From contig JAGTXK010000038.1 of assembly GCA_019096195.1 (NCBI GenBank), forward strand, positions 186,001 to 250,000: a stretch of 64,000 nt of DNA. Direction: 5' to 3'. Both the position numbers and the translations under genes were made by a program. The DNA comes from Boletus sp. NGJ. Its lineage: Eukaryota; Basidiomycota; Agaricomycetes; Boletales; Boletaceae. Shown piece after piece: positions 33,786-45,745 of this stretch. Position 1 is the stretch's first letter, and each line of letters starts with the position of its first letter. Under the pieces are notes generated by a model. It was not told the DNA's origin. It saw only the letters and a list, made by a program, of their open reading frames with translations, and made no database searches.

Positions 33786-35377
33786 GTCGTACTGCCGTCA
33801 GAAACCACGGCTCCGAGTTGTCCTCGACTATAAGTGAGCTGAGATAGCGTGGAGTGCTGAGCGCTAATAATGCATTTATTTACTTGGTGACCCGGGTTCC
33901 TTGCCATTATGGACATAAAAGGACCTTTCCATCAACTCTAGTCTCTGGGCCGGGTCTCTGAGAGTAAATGGAACACACTGACAAGAGATTCATGCTGGGA
34001 GGATCGGAACTTGAGCCATTCGGGATTACGGTCATCGCTAAACAGTCTGAAGCAGCGCTGGAGCTGGAGGTGCGGAAAATCCTTTCAAGTAGAGTGGAAA
34101 AGGAAAATACCTTGTACAATGCAAATCTCACAGAACAACATTCTCGACACTCTAGAGAGACCCGCAAAAATCACAGGAGGTGTAGAATAGTGTACTTAGA
34201 TTATATACGAAACAGAACTGGGAGTTGCCATTGTAACGAGACGAAATTTGTCCAGGTGAGTCTTATCTGAGGTGACAGAATTGAGCACGAGCGTGACAAA
34301 TATTAAAGCTCCTCCCAGATGCGCTCGTCGGCACAACGGCAGCCCTCACTGGTGGGTTCAGATATTAAATCACCGCCGCGCCCGGATGTGTGACCCGACT
34401 GTGACAGTTGACGCTAGATCTTTATAATAGTTGGTACGTTCACGAACCCAACGAGTGTGGTTGTGGAAGCAGTGGAAAATATTTATTGGGTTTTTTTGGC
34501 ACTAAGTAGTAATGTGATTGAATTTTCATTAGGTTTCGGTGACAGAACTTGAAGGTGCGGCTGTTTGTCGGTGGTGTGGACCACATGGCCAGCCTATCCG
34601 TGCTGCCTCTCATCGGGTTCTAGGAAAACCTCCATGATCTCAAGTGTACTACGTCCGATGGGAAATTCCGTACGTGACTCAGGGTAAAGACATCATCTTA
34701 TCACGGCACCATTCAAACATTCGTGCATCCTCAGATCACGAGTGACTTGACTCTGGTGCAAAGGATAGAGAACATTGACGTTTTCAGTGGCCAAGATAAA
34801 CGTAATCGTGTGCATCGGATGAAACGCCTGTTGTACACGGCTAGCGTGGTCAGAGGTAATTGGCAGTAAGTACTTACCACGTCACCAGACGAAGCCGGAT
34901 GTGATGCGCAGAGTTATTGTATATCAATATCCATGACTTCCAATCAGATGGGCACACGCCAACGTTCACCACGAGAAGGCGATGATACAACTACCAGCCA
35001 CGATTGGTGTGTCACTCGCTGGACGTTGCAAGATTCTGGTGTCTGTGAATCTGTAACGTGAACACCCTTTGGCGAGGTTAGGGGAGCGCGATTATACAGG
35101 GGCGGGGGTTCCGGTTAGGAGTGGTCTTGGTTACGATCAGCGTGATGGCACGGCACAAAGCGATCCCCTCACCTGGTCCAGCCGTAGATAAATAATTATC
35201 GCGCCCGCCCACTCAACCGTATCCGAATTAAAGTGTGGGGTTCAGCTTATAGGAATTCGACGGTGCACGCTTCACACTGCTAACATGGGTTGTTAAAGAA
35301 AGGGTTTCAAAACACAAAAGTTCTTCCTTGTCCTTGTCTCATCCTACACATGGACCAATGTCATCGGGAAATCACGT
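33786..35377. other. Gene-poor region, 1.6 kb
   Basis: A plus-strand open frame of 100 codons at 33968-34270 (ELEPFGITVIAKQSEAALEL...) has no recognisable domain and is not called. The rest shows no coding signal. Confidence 0.4.
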
Positions 35378-35915
35378 CTAGTAATTGACGCTCTTCAGAT
35401 AATCCGCCAGGCCCTCGACTATGGGTGTGGCTTCTGCTGCCTGGATCGGTGCAACATACTCGGCAATCAAAACAGCCTGTGTCGTCTTGACCAAGACACA
35501 CCCATCAGCCTGGGGTAAGGATCAGCCAAAAGTGGTCATGATATCGATCTTGGCGGTACTTGCCCCCTTCTTGCCATACAGGTGCTCCGGGCTACACTGG
35601 AGAGTGAAGAACTTTTGTCCAGCCAAACGAACCCCGTTCGCTTGTGCTGCTTCCACGTGGTTGAATACTGCGATGGCGGCCTTTTGTTCTTCAGGCGAGA
35701 GCTGGGACGAGGTATCAACCCGGGCTTGTGTGCGAGGGAGAAATGCATACGTTGTATCCAGCAGATGTTGCCCATACGCCACCCTTGAGACCCACAATGG
35801 CAGCCCTGTGGACCTTGCCGCTTCCAAGCAGATTCGAGTCGACATATACTGGGATGAGGTATCAGATAGTGGGCGGTGGGGAGATCTGGGACGATGGTGC
35901 ACCTTGCCAGGACAT
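35378..35915 (-). CDS. PFY1: Profilin
   Basis: Actin-monomer and polyproline-binding protein that promotes filament growth. The ATG at 35915 gives MSWQ|VYVDSNLLGSGKVHRAAIVG, then LKGGVWATSAGYN (intron). LSPEEQKAAIAVFNHV and ANGVRLAGQKFFTLQ follow, then HLYGKKGA. A last intron leads to DGCVLVKTTQAVLIAEYVAP and the C-terminal helix PIVEGLADYLKSVNY-stop at 35378. The N-terminal Trp and Tyr and C-terminal Tyr that form the polyproline groove are present. Four exons and about 126 codons match a normal fungal profilin. Clearly intact. Confidence 0.94.
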
Positions 35916-37440
35916 GACTGCAGATCGTTCAAGAGAATGAAGTATACGAGAGAAACGGCGGGAGGACGAGCTAGTGAAGCACAGTCGGAGATCGCCTTGA
36001 TATCGACAGGTGTATGTAAGCCAGTGCTGTGCTCTGTCTCCCCACCTTCAAGTTTTGCCTCGCCAGATCCCGCAGTGCGCACCGTGTACTACATAGTACA
36101 TTGAGTCGGACTTTATCGCGTGTCTGCCGTCGCTTGTTTGGAGCGACAGCTACGTCTACGCCGCGTCCGAAGACGTCTCCTATCCATAACCGAAGGATGA
36201 AATCATTCATGCGCCTCAGCCGTTTACGCTTTTCTAGCTTAGTTTCATAGTGACTGATAGCCTCCCTCCCGTTCTAGCGGCTAATCATTGTTGATCAGGT
36301 ATAACGCGCCCCTGCTCAATGGGTTGTCTGTCATCAGCGCAGATGCTTGGACTAGGACGTCGACTGACTTCAAGTTCGGCCGCTCTGTTCGCGATAGACT
36401 TTTTGGATGCGAAGCTCTCTTTACGTGGTTTCGTGCTCACAAACAGCGAACGGACTTTTCGATCTCAGCGACATGGAAGATCCAGAGATGTGCTCTTTAA
36501 ATAAGCCTAGGATATAACTCTCCATCTCTTCTCAATCGAAGATGTGAGTATGTAATCCCTTTCACTGCGCTGTTTACAACTACTAGTGTGGATTCGGCAC
36601 GTCGTCTCACCCGTTTACAGGCGCCGTCATCTGTTCAAGCACGGGCTACCCTCCCTCCTGTGGCATCGTCCACGTAGACATCGGCTCTGATTGGATGTGC
36701 ACACAAACACGACTCAGCGGCTCAACATGTTCACGATCACCGAAATCCTACATGTACGTATGGATTCGCCATCCTTGACGCGTGTTATATCAACTCTTCG
36801 AGACACCTTTTCAAACATGCTAAGCCGTGTGTTTAGCGCCACACGACGGCGGGATCATCGCGAACCATCTACCAGGTGCTTATCTGGATTTTTTTTTCAT
36901 TCCAAAACATCCTACGGCACCCAATCAAAGCTCGCGTGGACCTGGATGTTCTGTTGTGGAAAATACAGATTTTTCATACAAAAAGCGGGTTAATATCTCT
37001 TTAGGCAGAACAGATTGGACGATGCTGCAATGCTCTTTAGTCTTAGGTTCGTGATCTCTTCCAGGTATGACATCCGCAGCCAAGGTACAAAACTGCAGTA
37101 CAATAATAATCCAGTGGCGAACACACGGCTTAGATCCATCACAACTGGTAAAGCAGAGCTGTAACAAGGGGCACAGGCTAGAAGCACGACGTGACCAAGT
37201 TCTGTTATACAACATACTAGCTTTACAAGAACAACAACTATGCAAGAGCAAGAGAGGTGATTCAACATATTTCGCCGACAGCCAAGATAAGGGGGGTACA
37301 TAAAAAACATACAACAGTGGGTGCATATATTTCGTTGTCCACAGAACAAGCACGCGTGGAATATTCATGAGGGGAGGGGGGGATGCAATCGTCGCAGTAA
37401 CATATAGGACTAAGTCTGTACGTAACAAGCATCAGCCACC
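35916..37440. other. Gene-poor region, 1.5 kb
   Basis: Several 60-170-codon frames on both strands carry no family motif. The left end holds the profilin promoter. Confidence 0.35.
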
Positions 37441-38548
37441 TCAAACACAGAGCATCGTCATCAAACTCACATAGGATGTAACATTAACCCAAGAAATAGG
37501 GTAATTAACTTGTTTGATCAACAACTTGATATGACAGACACGACATATGTTCGTCCGCGCCACGATCTTCCTTCCCCGTCGATTGATCGTAAAACAATGG
37601 AGCGACTGCAGACGCTGGCAGCCGTGACACGGCACCGTCAGACCGCGCGGCTCGCGAAGGACGTCGAGCGGGAGAACACAACAGGAACCAAAGATGTGGT
37701 CATCTGCGACGCGGCCCTGGTAATAGAGTGAGTATGCGTAACGCATGCTTTGGTCTACCAGGGCGTCTTCGTTGAGAGGTGTGATCCATGATTTAGCTTT
37801 AAAGTGCTCGTAGAGTGCCCCTATCATTTCAATGTCGTGTGCTGCGTATTGGAGGAGTTGGGGCATGAGTGGACGCTCTAGCCATATCGTCGATCCATTT
37901 GTCTTGTGCATCGCGACCACCTGTGCTACAAAACAAATAAAGGGTGGGCCCAGACGAAGCAAACGAAAAGTAAAGGGGACAAAACGGTGGAATGTACTTA
38001 CGGTCTTTGCCCGTTGTCAACAACTGCGCTTGCCGAAGACACGCATCCATACCCTGCAAACAATGCACGCCAAGGAACAATTCTGGATTCTGCTTGACGA
38101 GGGGCAACGGTAGACGCCGACCGTTGGCAGCCAAACGCGCGATCCGCTTCCACTCCTTTTCGCCCCGCAATGACGCGCGCGACTCGATCTCGGCGAGCTG
38201 GAGATCCAGCACGCCTTGGAGCGCGACCCTGTATGTGGCCGAAATCTCGAGAAAGTCGTTCCGACAGTCCCACATGATCTTTTTCAGAGAGGGGTCTGCG
38301 AGGAGGTCGAGGATTCGGCCGAGCCAGGCGAGGGCGTTGCGTGATCTGAGGGCGAGGACATCGAAGACGAAGATGTGCTCAGCGTTGGCGGTGCCGATGC
38401 ACATGAGGGAGAGGACGCCGTCCGTTGCACCGAGGTTCTTGCCTTCGCAGTCGACGATTAGGAAGGGGGAGTTGGCGAGAATACGTGCAGCATGTGAGAG
38501 GGCGGGTACGTCGGCACAGTAGGTGTATCTTGTCGGTTGCTCGGACAT
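37441..38548 (-). CDS. 3'-5' exonuclease domain protein (EXD1/RNase D-like, DEDDy)
   Basis: Predicted nuclease or nuclease-derived RNA-binding protein. It starts MSEQPTRYTYCADVPALS. Exo I is FLIVDCEGKNLG with the DxE pair. VFDVLALRSRNALAWLGRIL and KKIMWDCRNDFLEI follow, the latter with exo II Asp. VALQGVLDLQLAEIESRASL, LPLPLVKQNPELFLGVHCLQ and an intron of about 120 nt come next, then TIWLERPLMPQLLQYAAHDI, which supplies the exo III YxxxD. The catalytic Asp/Glu/Asp/Asp set therefore appears complete. A C-terminal Cys-rich piece (LTVPCHGCQRLQ ... NICRVCHIK) could bind zinc. The 3' end (stop at 37441) may hide one more intron. Targets are unknown; EXD1-like proteins of fungi are poorly studied. 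Confidence 0.8.
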
Positions 38549-38819
38549 GGTTTCATCTGGACGGGGTGTCACACGAGGCCTTTGCTCACGCAGCAATCAA
38601 TGTCGGGCCACCTCACAGCATTTGCGATATTTCTCAGCGAGTCCGCACCGCCATATCCTCCATTGGTGCAATTAAACGTGCCAATCAATAAATCAACACT
38701 GCAAGCGGAAGGCGAACGTGGTGTCTGCCCGCATCCATTTTGTTACACCATGAACTCCCATAAGTATCCTCGGTAACTCAGGCCATATAGTGAAGAAGCA
38801 TAATGGGTGTAAAAATCGA

Positions 38820-39293
38820 TTACTTCGTGAACGACCGTATGACTTTAGCGGAGATGTGTAGGAAGAAGATGGAGCCAATGAAAGTGAGCGAAAGAATGAG
38901 GACGACATATGGGTCGCTGTCAAAAGCCGTCAGCACGCATACTGTCTTGTCAGAAACACGGTACATACACTCGGAGTCCTGGCGAGTCGTCCGTATAAAG
39001 CTTGAGCATCGTCCCCGACGAACCGCCTGCACCCGCTGCACGAGTGGAGTTGGGTTTTGACACCTGTGAACCAGCCGCACGTCGACTACAGTCAAAAAAA
39101 AGGTGTACTCAGCACTTTCGCCAGGGAACAAATTCCCTGCATACCGAATCTGCGCACCGGGGGGTCTGGCGACGGCGTTTGCCCTGCCATTCGATGGGCT
39201 ACTAGCACGGGTCGAAGTGTCTGAGTCGGACTAAGTGAGGTACACAAGTCCGTCAATGACGAGAAGAACACGAACTCGCGGGACACATACCAT
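38820..39293 (-). CDS. SBH1: Sec61 translocon beta subunit
   Basis: Small tail-anchored subunit of the ER protein-conducting channel. The ATG at 39293 is a one-codon exon (ATG|GTATGTG). It is spliced to SDSDTSTRASSPSNGRANAV and then GAQI. An intron ending GACTGTAG joins in phase to RRRAAGSQVSKPNSTRAAGA, then GGSSGTMLKLYTDDSPGL. A third intron leads to VDPYVVLILSLTFIGSIFFL (the membrane anchor) and HISAKVIRSFTK-stop at 38820. Disordered Ser/Arg N-terminus, the GSSGTMLKLYTDD signature and a C-terminal anchor are textbook for Sec61 beta. All three junctions are in phase. It lies head-to-head with the R-SNARE gene. Confidence 0.93.
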
Positions 39294-39484
39294 AGTTTTG
39301 AAGTTGGACGAGTTCAAGAGTTGCGCTTGACAAGTTGTTGTCGTGGAAGGACTGTGGGAACTCTCACGATGCCGTAGCATCCGATAAAGCCATCGGAATT
39401 TCCTTTTCTGATGCAGTATACTGCGCTTGCGACTTGGAGTCCGCCTTATGCACATTCGTTAACTTGATTATTCCAGTTCATCGA
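39294..39484. promoter_or_regulatory. Short bidirectional promoter, Sec61 beta (-) and R-SNARE (+)
   Basis: Only 191 nt separate the two divergent start codons of genes for ER/endomembrane proteins, so both promoters and 5' leaders must share this stretch. Confidence 0.6.
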
Positions 39485-40404
39485 ATGTCTCTGGTGCGTA
39501 CTAGATCTCTCACCTTTGGGTGTAGAATGTCCTCACACGTCGCTCCTAGTTGACTGCACTCGTCGCACGAGGTTCCGTCGTGCTTGCCGAATACCTGGAA
39601 CCAGGCAGTGCAAAAGACTTTACACAAGGCATGTCGCTCCACTCATCGCCCTGCTCGTTCATTCATCAAAGTCACCTATCGCAGCGACCCAAACTATCTT
39701 ATCAAAAATACCTCCAAACGACAGCAAACTCACCTATGTCTGGGACCAGTACCTCTTTCACTACATCTCCGAAGGTGGTTTCGTCTACCTCGTCATGGCG
39801 GACGACGCAGCTGGTCGGTAAGTACGCCTTCCGCTCCCAATAAACACACGAGGCAGACGTATCTTATCGTCGCGGAGTACAGCAAAACGCCGTTTGCGTT
39901 TCTAGTCGAACTGCAACGCAAGGTATGTCGTGCCTGTCGCGTTTGATCCGTCTCGCCTGCCCTATGCCCAATCCGTTATTAACACGCCACCCCATGCAGT
40001 TCACCGAACTCCCTTCCTCCTCGGCCGCGTTAACCTCCATACCGGCATACGGCCTCCAAGGATCCTTCTCGCCTACGATCGCCTCCCTCATGCACACCTA
40101 CAACACTTCCCCACCCGCTGACGAAGTCGCCCGTGCCCAAGCAGAACTCAACCAAGTCAAAGACATCATGGTCAAAAACGTTGAACAAATTCTCAACCGT
40201 GGCGAACGCATCGAGCTCCTCGTCGACAAGACCGACAATATGGCCACCCAAGCGACCGCCTTCCGACGCGGTGCCCGAACGGTACGACGACAGATGTGGT
40301 GGAAGAACAGCAAGATTATGGCCTTGTCGGTGTTGGTTGCCTTGTTGGTGTTTTATATATTGGTGGCTCAGTTTTGCGGGGCCGCGCTGCAGTGTGCTGC
40401 GTGA
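39485..40404 (+). CDS. Longin-domain R-SNARE (VAMP7/Nyv1-like synaptobrevin)
   Basis: Membrane-fusion protein of the late endosome/vacuole route. The ATG at 39485 gives MSL|LTALVARGSVVLAEYLEPGS. Then come TILSKIPPNDSKLTYVWDQY, YISEGGFVYLVMADDAAGR and FAFLVELQRK, which make up the longin domain (about 120 residues). The SNARE core follows: ELNQVKDIMVKNVEQILNRG then ERIELLVDKTDNMATQATAF. The zero-layer Arg (NRGERIELL) is present. FRRGARTVRRQMWWKNSKIM leads to one C-terminal anchor (LSVLVALLVFYILVAQF) and a short lumenal tail ending CAA-stop. About four introns lie in the longin part. Length near 230 residues is normal. It is distinct from the shorter Snc/VAMP2 type, which lacks longin. Confidence 0.9.
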
Positions 40405-40644
40405 TCGAAGATTGATGCCCTTTTTTTCTTGATTCGGAGTCTTCTTATTGTAACTTAGCATTTTGATGGCCTATGTTTGATGTATCCTACGCCCCCTATG
40501 TGAACTAGCTCACCAGCCAGATACTCCTTACTGGTATCCAATATCATTACTCAAGTAGCGATGAAGTGTCAGTAGGCCAGGTAGTTGTTCCGGTTTGGCC
40601 TCTGTTCCTCGCGATCAAGTTCCTGAGCCCGAACACTCAACCAA

Positions 40645-41272
40645 CCGAATCGCCTCGCGGGGCCACAGCAATAATTGCATGTAATCTTGTCATGAACGAC
40701 GAGATGAACATCCGTATCTCAAGGCGTTCCTCCAATGGGTACACCTGGAAATCAAAGAGACAGAGGCGTGTATGATGACATCGGCACTTGCCCACTGCCA
40801 GAGGCCTGGTGTTTTAGATCATCACCTTTTTCAGTTGCCCAGCAACGAACAAGGGTGATAATGGGCTCGATCACCTCCGGGAAAAAAAAATCTCGATAGA
40901 GATGTCCGTTTCGTGAGTGGTAACCGTGTACTTACTCAGCGGCGATAATCCTAAATGACTCACCCGAACGATTGAGAGAAAAATGTCGCGGTTCGATTTA
41001 TTACTACACGAGGCCACGAATGAACGGAAGCCGAACGCAAATTCAAGGGATTCAAGGGGAGGGAGGCACCGAATCGAGTTTCTCATTGCCTTTGCTAATC
41101 TGTCTTGTATATCTTTGTGGGTGAGCGCGGTCAGCATGTATGGACGTTCTCGACGGCGGGATGGTCGAGGTGTCTCCACGTCACGAACTACCAGATTTTT
41201 ATTTTCGCCGGTATCAAAAAAGGGCATACCACCAAGCGCTGCTGTTGAAAAATTATCACGGTTGGTGAACAA
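40645..41272 (-). CDS. Uncertain small gene, unknown protein
   Basis: Possible exon chain: MPFFDTGENKNLVVRDVETP, then MLTALTHKDIQDRLAKAMRN, RCLPPLESLEFAFGFRSF and DIFLSIV, with donor-like GTGAGT. Downstream exon-like pieces read VIEPIITLVRCWATEK and VYPLEERLEIRMFISSFMTR. The pieces are helical and unlike random translation. I recognise no family, and the joins are not certain. It may be a real uncharacterised gene or a decayed one. Confidence 0.25.
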
Positions 41273-41938
41273 TCTCGTCTTGCGCGTTGAAAGTATGAAT
41301 CAATAGGTTTTACTCAGGCCATCCAAGCATGGGGAGCATGTATCCCCTGCAATGCAATGTTTGAACAAGATATGAGTCCAGAATGAGAAAAGGCAGATCG
41401 CAGCTGGCTCGATCTATTGCGCCTCGGTTCCTCGCGGTCTCCGTCAAGACGCAGACGTCTTGTCCCTGGGTCGTCAGATTCACGGCTCAATTGCTGGAAA
41501 AAAAAAAAAGCTGTCATAAAACGTTTGAGCGGAGACTCGTTTACTACATATCACTCTTCTTTTTTTCGACTCAACGCGCTGAATGACGCGACTCGACAAA
41601 ACGGATAGCCGGTGATTACATATAAGACAAGGAGAGGGGGGTAACCAATCGTACATACATACGCATACGACGTCGCTCAACACACAACGGTACTTACAAG
41701 GTATCGCAATTACGTTATATACATTACTCGGCCGTGCCCCAACCGAGCGCGTTCGGTCGAGCCAAAGCTTGCATAAACAGGATGAGAGAGCCAATGATGA
41801 AAGCAAAAAAAAAAAGCTTTCTATTGCATTCTAGGATGTCCCAGTGTTTGAGAACCACGTGCAAATCGTCACCGACATTGGTGAAACAGAAGAAAGAGAG
41901 AAAGTCGACGACCATGACTCGGTAGCATGACGGGGCGA
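41273..41938. other. Intergenic, low-complexity T/A tracts
   Basis: 3' flank of the first RING gene. A 63-codon minus-strand frame at 41724-41915 with a hydrophobic segment (FAFIIGSLILFMQALA) exists but is mostly built on a T-run, so it is not called. Confidence 0.35.
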
Positions 41939-43941
41939 TTACACAAACGTCTCGGCGGGGGCATGGTATACGTTCTTGATCTTGCCGCCGCCAATAGATC
42001 TGTGGCGGGTGAGATGATAAGCATCTACCGGGACGTTCGTGGTGTCTTTGAGTGAGTTGGAAAACGAGGACGTTTCACGCAGACGACGGCGTTCTCTTTC
42101 TAGCCTCTCCCTCTCCAACTGCATGGCAGCATCACTGGCACGGACCAATGGCTTCCGGTCAGGCGCACCATATGGATCGTCCGGGTAATGTGCAATGGAA
42201 GTCGATGAGGAACCGGGGAGTTGTGAAACAGAAGATGAGCGAGAGGGGGTCGCAAGACGTGAGGTAGGTCGCGGGAGCGTTGGCTCCGGGAAATCCGCGC
42301 GGTGTTGCATGGGTCCGTGGAGTGACGAGGCGGGTCTAGGGCTGTCGAGGAGGTCGTGGAGCTTTGACACGAATGGATCCTTGGTCACCATCTCGGTGGA
42401 ATCCCGTCGTTTGAGATCCGTCATCTCGCGCGCGTGAGCGTCCTTGCTCGGACGGGGACCTTGCGGTACCGCCAGGCGATCCGAAGAATGGCGACGGATG
42501 GGAGATCCAGGGTCGGCTGCTCATGACAACATCGTCCCCTGGCTTGGAACTGGAGATACATGATGACCATGGATCAGCGGTAATCGACATGGCCATGGAA
42601 CTCGACTGGCGAGACGGCGGGGTCCGAGAGGGTATGGGTATGGGATCTATCTTGTTCGTTTGCGGTTGAAGGTGTGCAGGGAATGGATACGTCATCGCAG
42701 TGGCAGGGGCGGAATCTTCGAGTTCAGACTCTGGCTCGGGTTCCTCCTGGATAGGTGGTTTGACCCGCCTTGCTGCTGCCATCTCTTGATGATCACATTC
42801 ATCGGCAAGCGCCATCAATGAAGGTGCGGTCGAAGCCAGTGGAGCAGTGACCTCTGCAAGAGGTGAGAGATGAAAGTCATGTTCGCCATCGATGACTTTG
42901 CCTTTGGTCGTCTCGATATGAGACAGGGTCAGGTCTCCATTGTCCGAATATGATGGTTTTGGCTCTTTCCTGTAGGGATACTGAAGCCCTATCGACCGAG
43001 ATGGAGCCGTCGTCCCGCTCGAACGGAATCGATCGAGCTCTTCACGTAAAGACCGACATTCTTGATGCACAGACTCCATCTGACAATGACCCTTGAGCGG
43101 ACGACGCGAAGATGAACGGATCTACTTACTTGACTATAACTGAGACGTTAGCGAAAGATAAGACACCATGACGGGATACCCACCCTTTCCAAAAACTGTT
43201 CATCTGATCATAATGGTCCCTGAGACTTTTCTCAACGGTAAGCGCGGTTTCTTTCTCATCACGCCTCGTGCGTTCCAAGTCCTCGTACTTGAGCTGAGCC
43301 GCTTCGAGTTCTGACGTCAAGCGATCACGTATTTCGTCACGTGCTGCGGCGGTTTCACGTATCTGTTCCGTTTGCAGGACCTGTTTTCTCTGGGCCTCCA
43401 ACAGATTATGTAGCAGGAGGCAACTGACCCTGACGGGAGTATACTAGAGAAAGGGAGAGGTGAGATCGCCCGTTCAGGGATCAGCAACGGTTGGACAAAA
43501 GGGCACCTGATTCCCGGGCTGCGACTTGTAGTACGCTCTGCATTCATCGATGACCCTCCGAATCTCGTTGACTTTGCCTCCCTCCTTGACGATACGTGCG
43601 ATGTCGTCGAGAAGACGTTGAGACTCGTTGTCAATCTGTGGTGGCACCACCACGGAATCCGAGAGTGGCTCGGTGGTTCTGGTGGAGGGATCGCGGTCCA
43701 CGTGAAGTTTTCGAACGTCACGGGGTGAAAATCGCTCGCGACAGAGGGGACACTTGTGCTGCATGAGATGGTCGAGACATCTAACATGATGTGTTGAGTC
43801 GATACGTCTCGATCGCCAGTCGATATGGACTCACTTTTGGCAAAATACGTGACCGCATGTGATGGCATGGGGCACGTTGGCACCACTGGTGTAGCACTCG
43901 AGACAGATGTCGCATGTCGAGTTTAAACCGACCACCAACAT
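41939..43941 (-). CDS. RING-HC finger/coiled-coil protein, paralogue 1
   Basis: Putative E3 ubiquitin ligase. The start at 43941 gives MLVVGLNSTCDICLECYTSG, then ITCGHVFCQK|CLDHLMQHKC and CPLCRERFSPRDVRKLHVD. That is a C3HC4 RING, with the intron splitting Lys as AA|A between Cys pairs. IDNESQRLLDDIARIVKEGG and KVNEIRRVIDECRAYYKSQP follow. Next is a long coiled coil (LEAQRKQVLQTEQIRETAAA, TSELEAAQLKYEDLERTRRD, VEKSLRDHYDQMNSFWKG, SVHQECRSLREELDRFRSSG). A large Ser/Pro-rich disordered half ends SIGGGKIKNVYHAPAETFV-stop at 41939. The layout RING, helical pair, coiled coil, disordered tail recurs in the genes at 45746-48508 and 54355-55797. Substrates are unknown. TRIM-like order without a B-box. 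Confidence 0.82.
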
Positions 43942-44250
43942 GATCGAGAGCGAAAGGGACTGGTTAAGGACCCCCGCAGGATTTGGAAAAGCAAAGGAAG
44001 AGGAGCGGATATAAAGAACGAGCGGCTCTACAGCCTGGCCAAGTGCGCGTGTTGACCTGGATTGGAGCGAGCACCTAGCATGGGCATTTACAACATTGGG
44101 GCTCTGACAAGATTATAAGGCAGACACGAGGCCGCTAAAAGCGACGTGAGATCGAAGCGCATTTTACATACTTGTAACTTGTTGCACGCATCAGAAATCG
44201 GGTAAGTGACAGATAAAGCCATTTCAACTCAGTTCAGCTTGCATACCCGT
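43942..44250. other. Promoter side of RING paralogue 1
   Basis: About 300 nt upstream of the RING start with no coding signal. Confidence 0.35.
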
Positions 44251-45430
44251 TTCATTTCGGGCTCTCTGGGATAACTAACGGGCGGTTGGTCTGACTCTCG
44301 GAAATCCCCACCTCCTCGTGTTCCCGGCATGCCAACCAACGAGTAAACCCAGTGTCCCTTGCTATGCACACGGAAAACATTGTCCTACTTACACGTTGTC
44401 CACAAGGGTGGAACACGTGACTGAATTCGGACAATGGTCTGTCGCTTCCCACTACAGACTCAATTTCCCTTTGCCACCGCATACCATCGACGGACTACAT
44501 CTCGGAGCTGGTCAATTATTGCGGATACTTGCGACCGCGGTAATGGACTTGACATGTGAGCCAATGTGGCTACATACACGTTGCTCGGCGGCAGAGCCTG
44601 ATTTGAGCGCGTTGGATATTCTGATGCGTTGGCTCTCGGATCTTCCAGAGATGAAATTCTTTGTTTCCAGCTTTACTTGGCTTGCATGCCACAGCGCCGC
44701 AACTTGGGCGGATACTATTCTTCCTCCACTTGTCGCCCTTGACATCGACCCCTGTCACATCTGTTTCCAACACTCCGGACCCGCTCCAGCAGGACGTCAA
44801 CACAGCATTGAACCGGCTCAGCGCGACATGCGAGCTAGCGTCTGCCGATCCCAAGTAGATCATGGAACGAATCTTCATCCGGGTCGCCTTTCCGCATTCC
44901 AGATCCGCCTGTACGAAATACGCCGTTAGTTAATGACACTCTCCCTCGTCGATCTACAGCATGGCTCGTAGCCGCGAACGCCCAGCCAATGCTTCTATTA
45001 GCCAACGGGCGTTGGTGTAATCAGCCTGGTACTGTGAGCAAGTGGCGGGTCTCACGACCGTTGTAAAGACGCTTACCCCAAGAGTTCCCATCGGATGCTT
45101 ATCGCTAGCACATCGGATGATCAGACAAGTAGATGGCAAATGCCAATCTGCATCAGAATAGATAGATAGGCACAACCATGAGCACCCGAGCTGGCCAGTG
45201 GCGTCACACCAACTGAACTTGAGTCGTTTCCTTTGCAACTGATGTGGCGGATGGAACGAGACGAGCTCATTCCCTTGGGAACTAAATAAAATGTCATCAA
45301 TCAGTGACGCTGGCGGAGTCTCACGACGGGATAGCACCACTCCCGGTTGTCCCGGTACAGGGGTCCAACGAGCAAAAAGAGGGAAAGGAGGAGAAGACTC
45401 GTCACCAAGACCCAGACCTTTGGGGTTCAT
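44251..45430 (-). CDS. Uncertain multi-exon gene, unknown protein
   Basis: Exon-like pieces on the minus strand read MNPKGLGLGDESSPPFPLFA, LVSFHPPHQLQRKRLKFSWC and MGTLG (good donor GTAAGC). Next come DYTNARWLIEALAGRSRLRA and ADLECGKATRMKIRSMIYLG. The first and last parts join plausibly but without certainty, and a good acceptor (CGTACAG) precedes ADLECGK. On the plus strand a 203-codon open frame (44318-44929) overlaps it and has poor composition. I cannot assign a family. It could be a diverged gene or a relic. Confidence 0.25.
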
Positions 45431-45745
45431 GTGCGGAACGTCGGAGACATTTTTCCCATATGGGTTAGCTTGTTAAAAAAGAAAAAAAAAGGACTGCTTA
45501 TCGATGATCAGGCATTGGTTCGCACGAACCGCTGCCATCAACGTGTTTTGGCTGGATTGTAATCAAATCTTGGAGCAAGTCGTGCATAATGAGCGTCAAT
45601 GTGAACCCACACAGACTAAAACAAACATAACAATACACAATTCCAGAGCAATACGATGAGTGTCTAATCCTTTATAGTTATCACAAGGAAGAAAAAAAAA
45701 GGGTGCAAAAAGTCAGCAGTCGAGTATCCGGGGCGTATTTTCTAT
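45431..45745. other. Intergenic, A-rich
   Basis: 3' flank of RING paralogue 2, with A-runs at about 45475 and 45690. No gene. Confidence 0.35.

Noticed and set aside
36925-37428. Minus-strand open frame of 167 codons, hydrophobic and Cys-rich
   Set aside because: Composition unlike neighbouring genes, no domain and no good exon structure.
44318-44929. Plus-strand open frame of 203 codons
   Set aside because: No family features, and it overlaps a minus-strand exon chain that reads more like protein.
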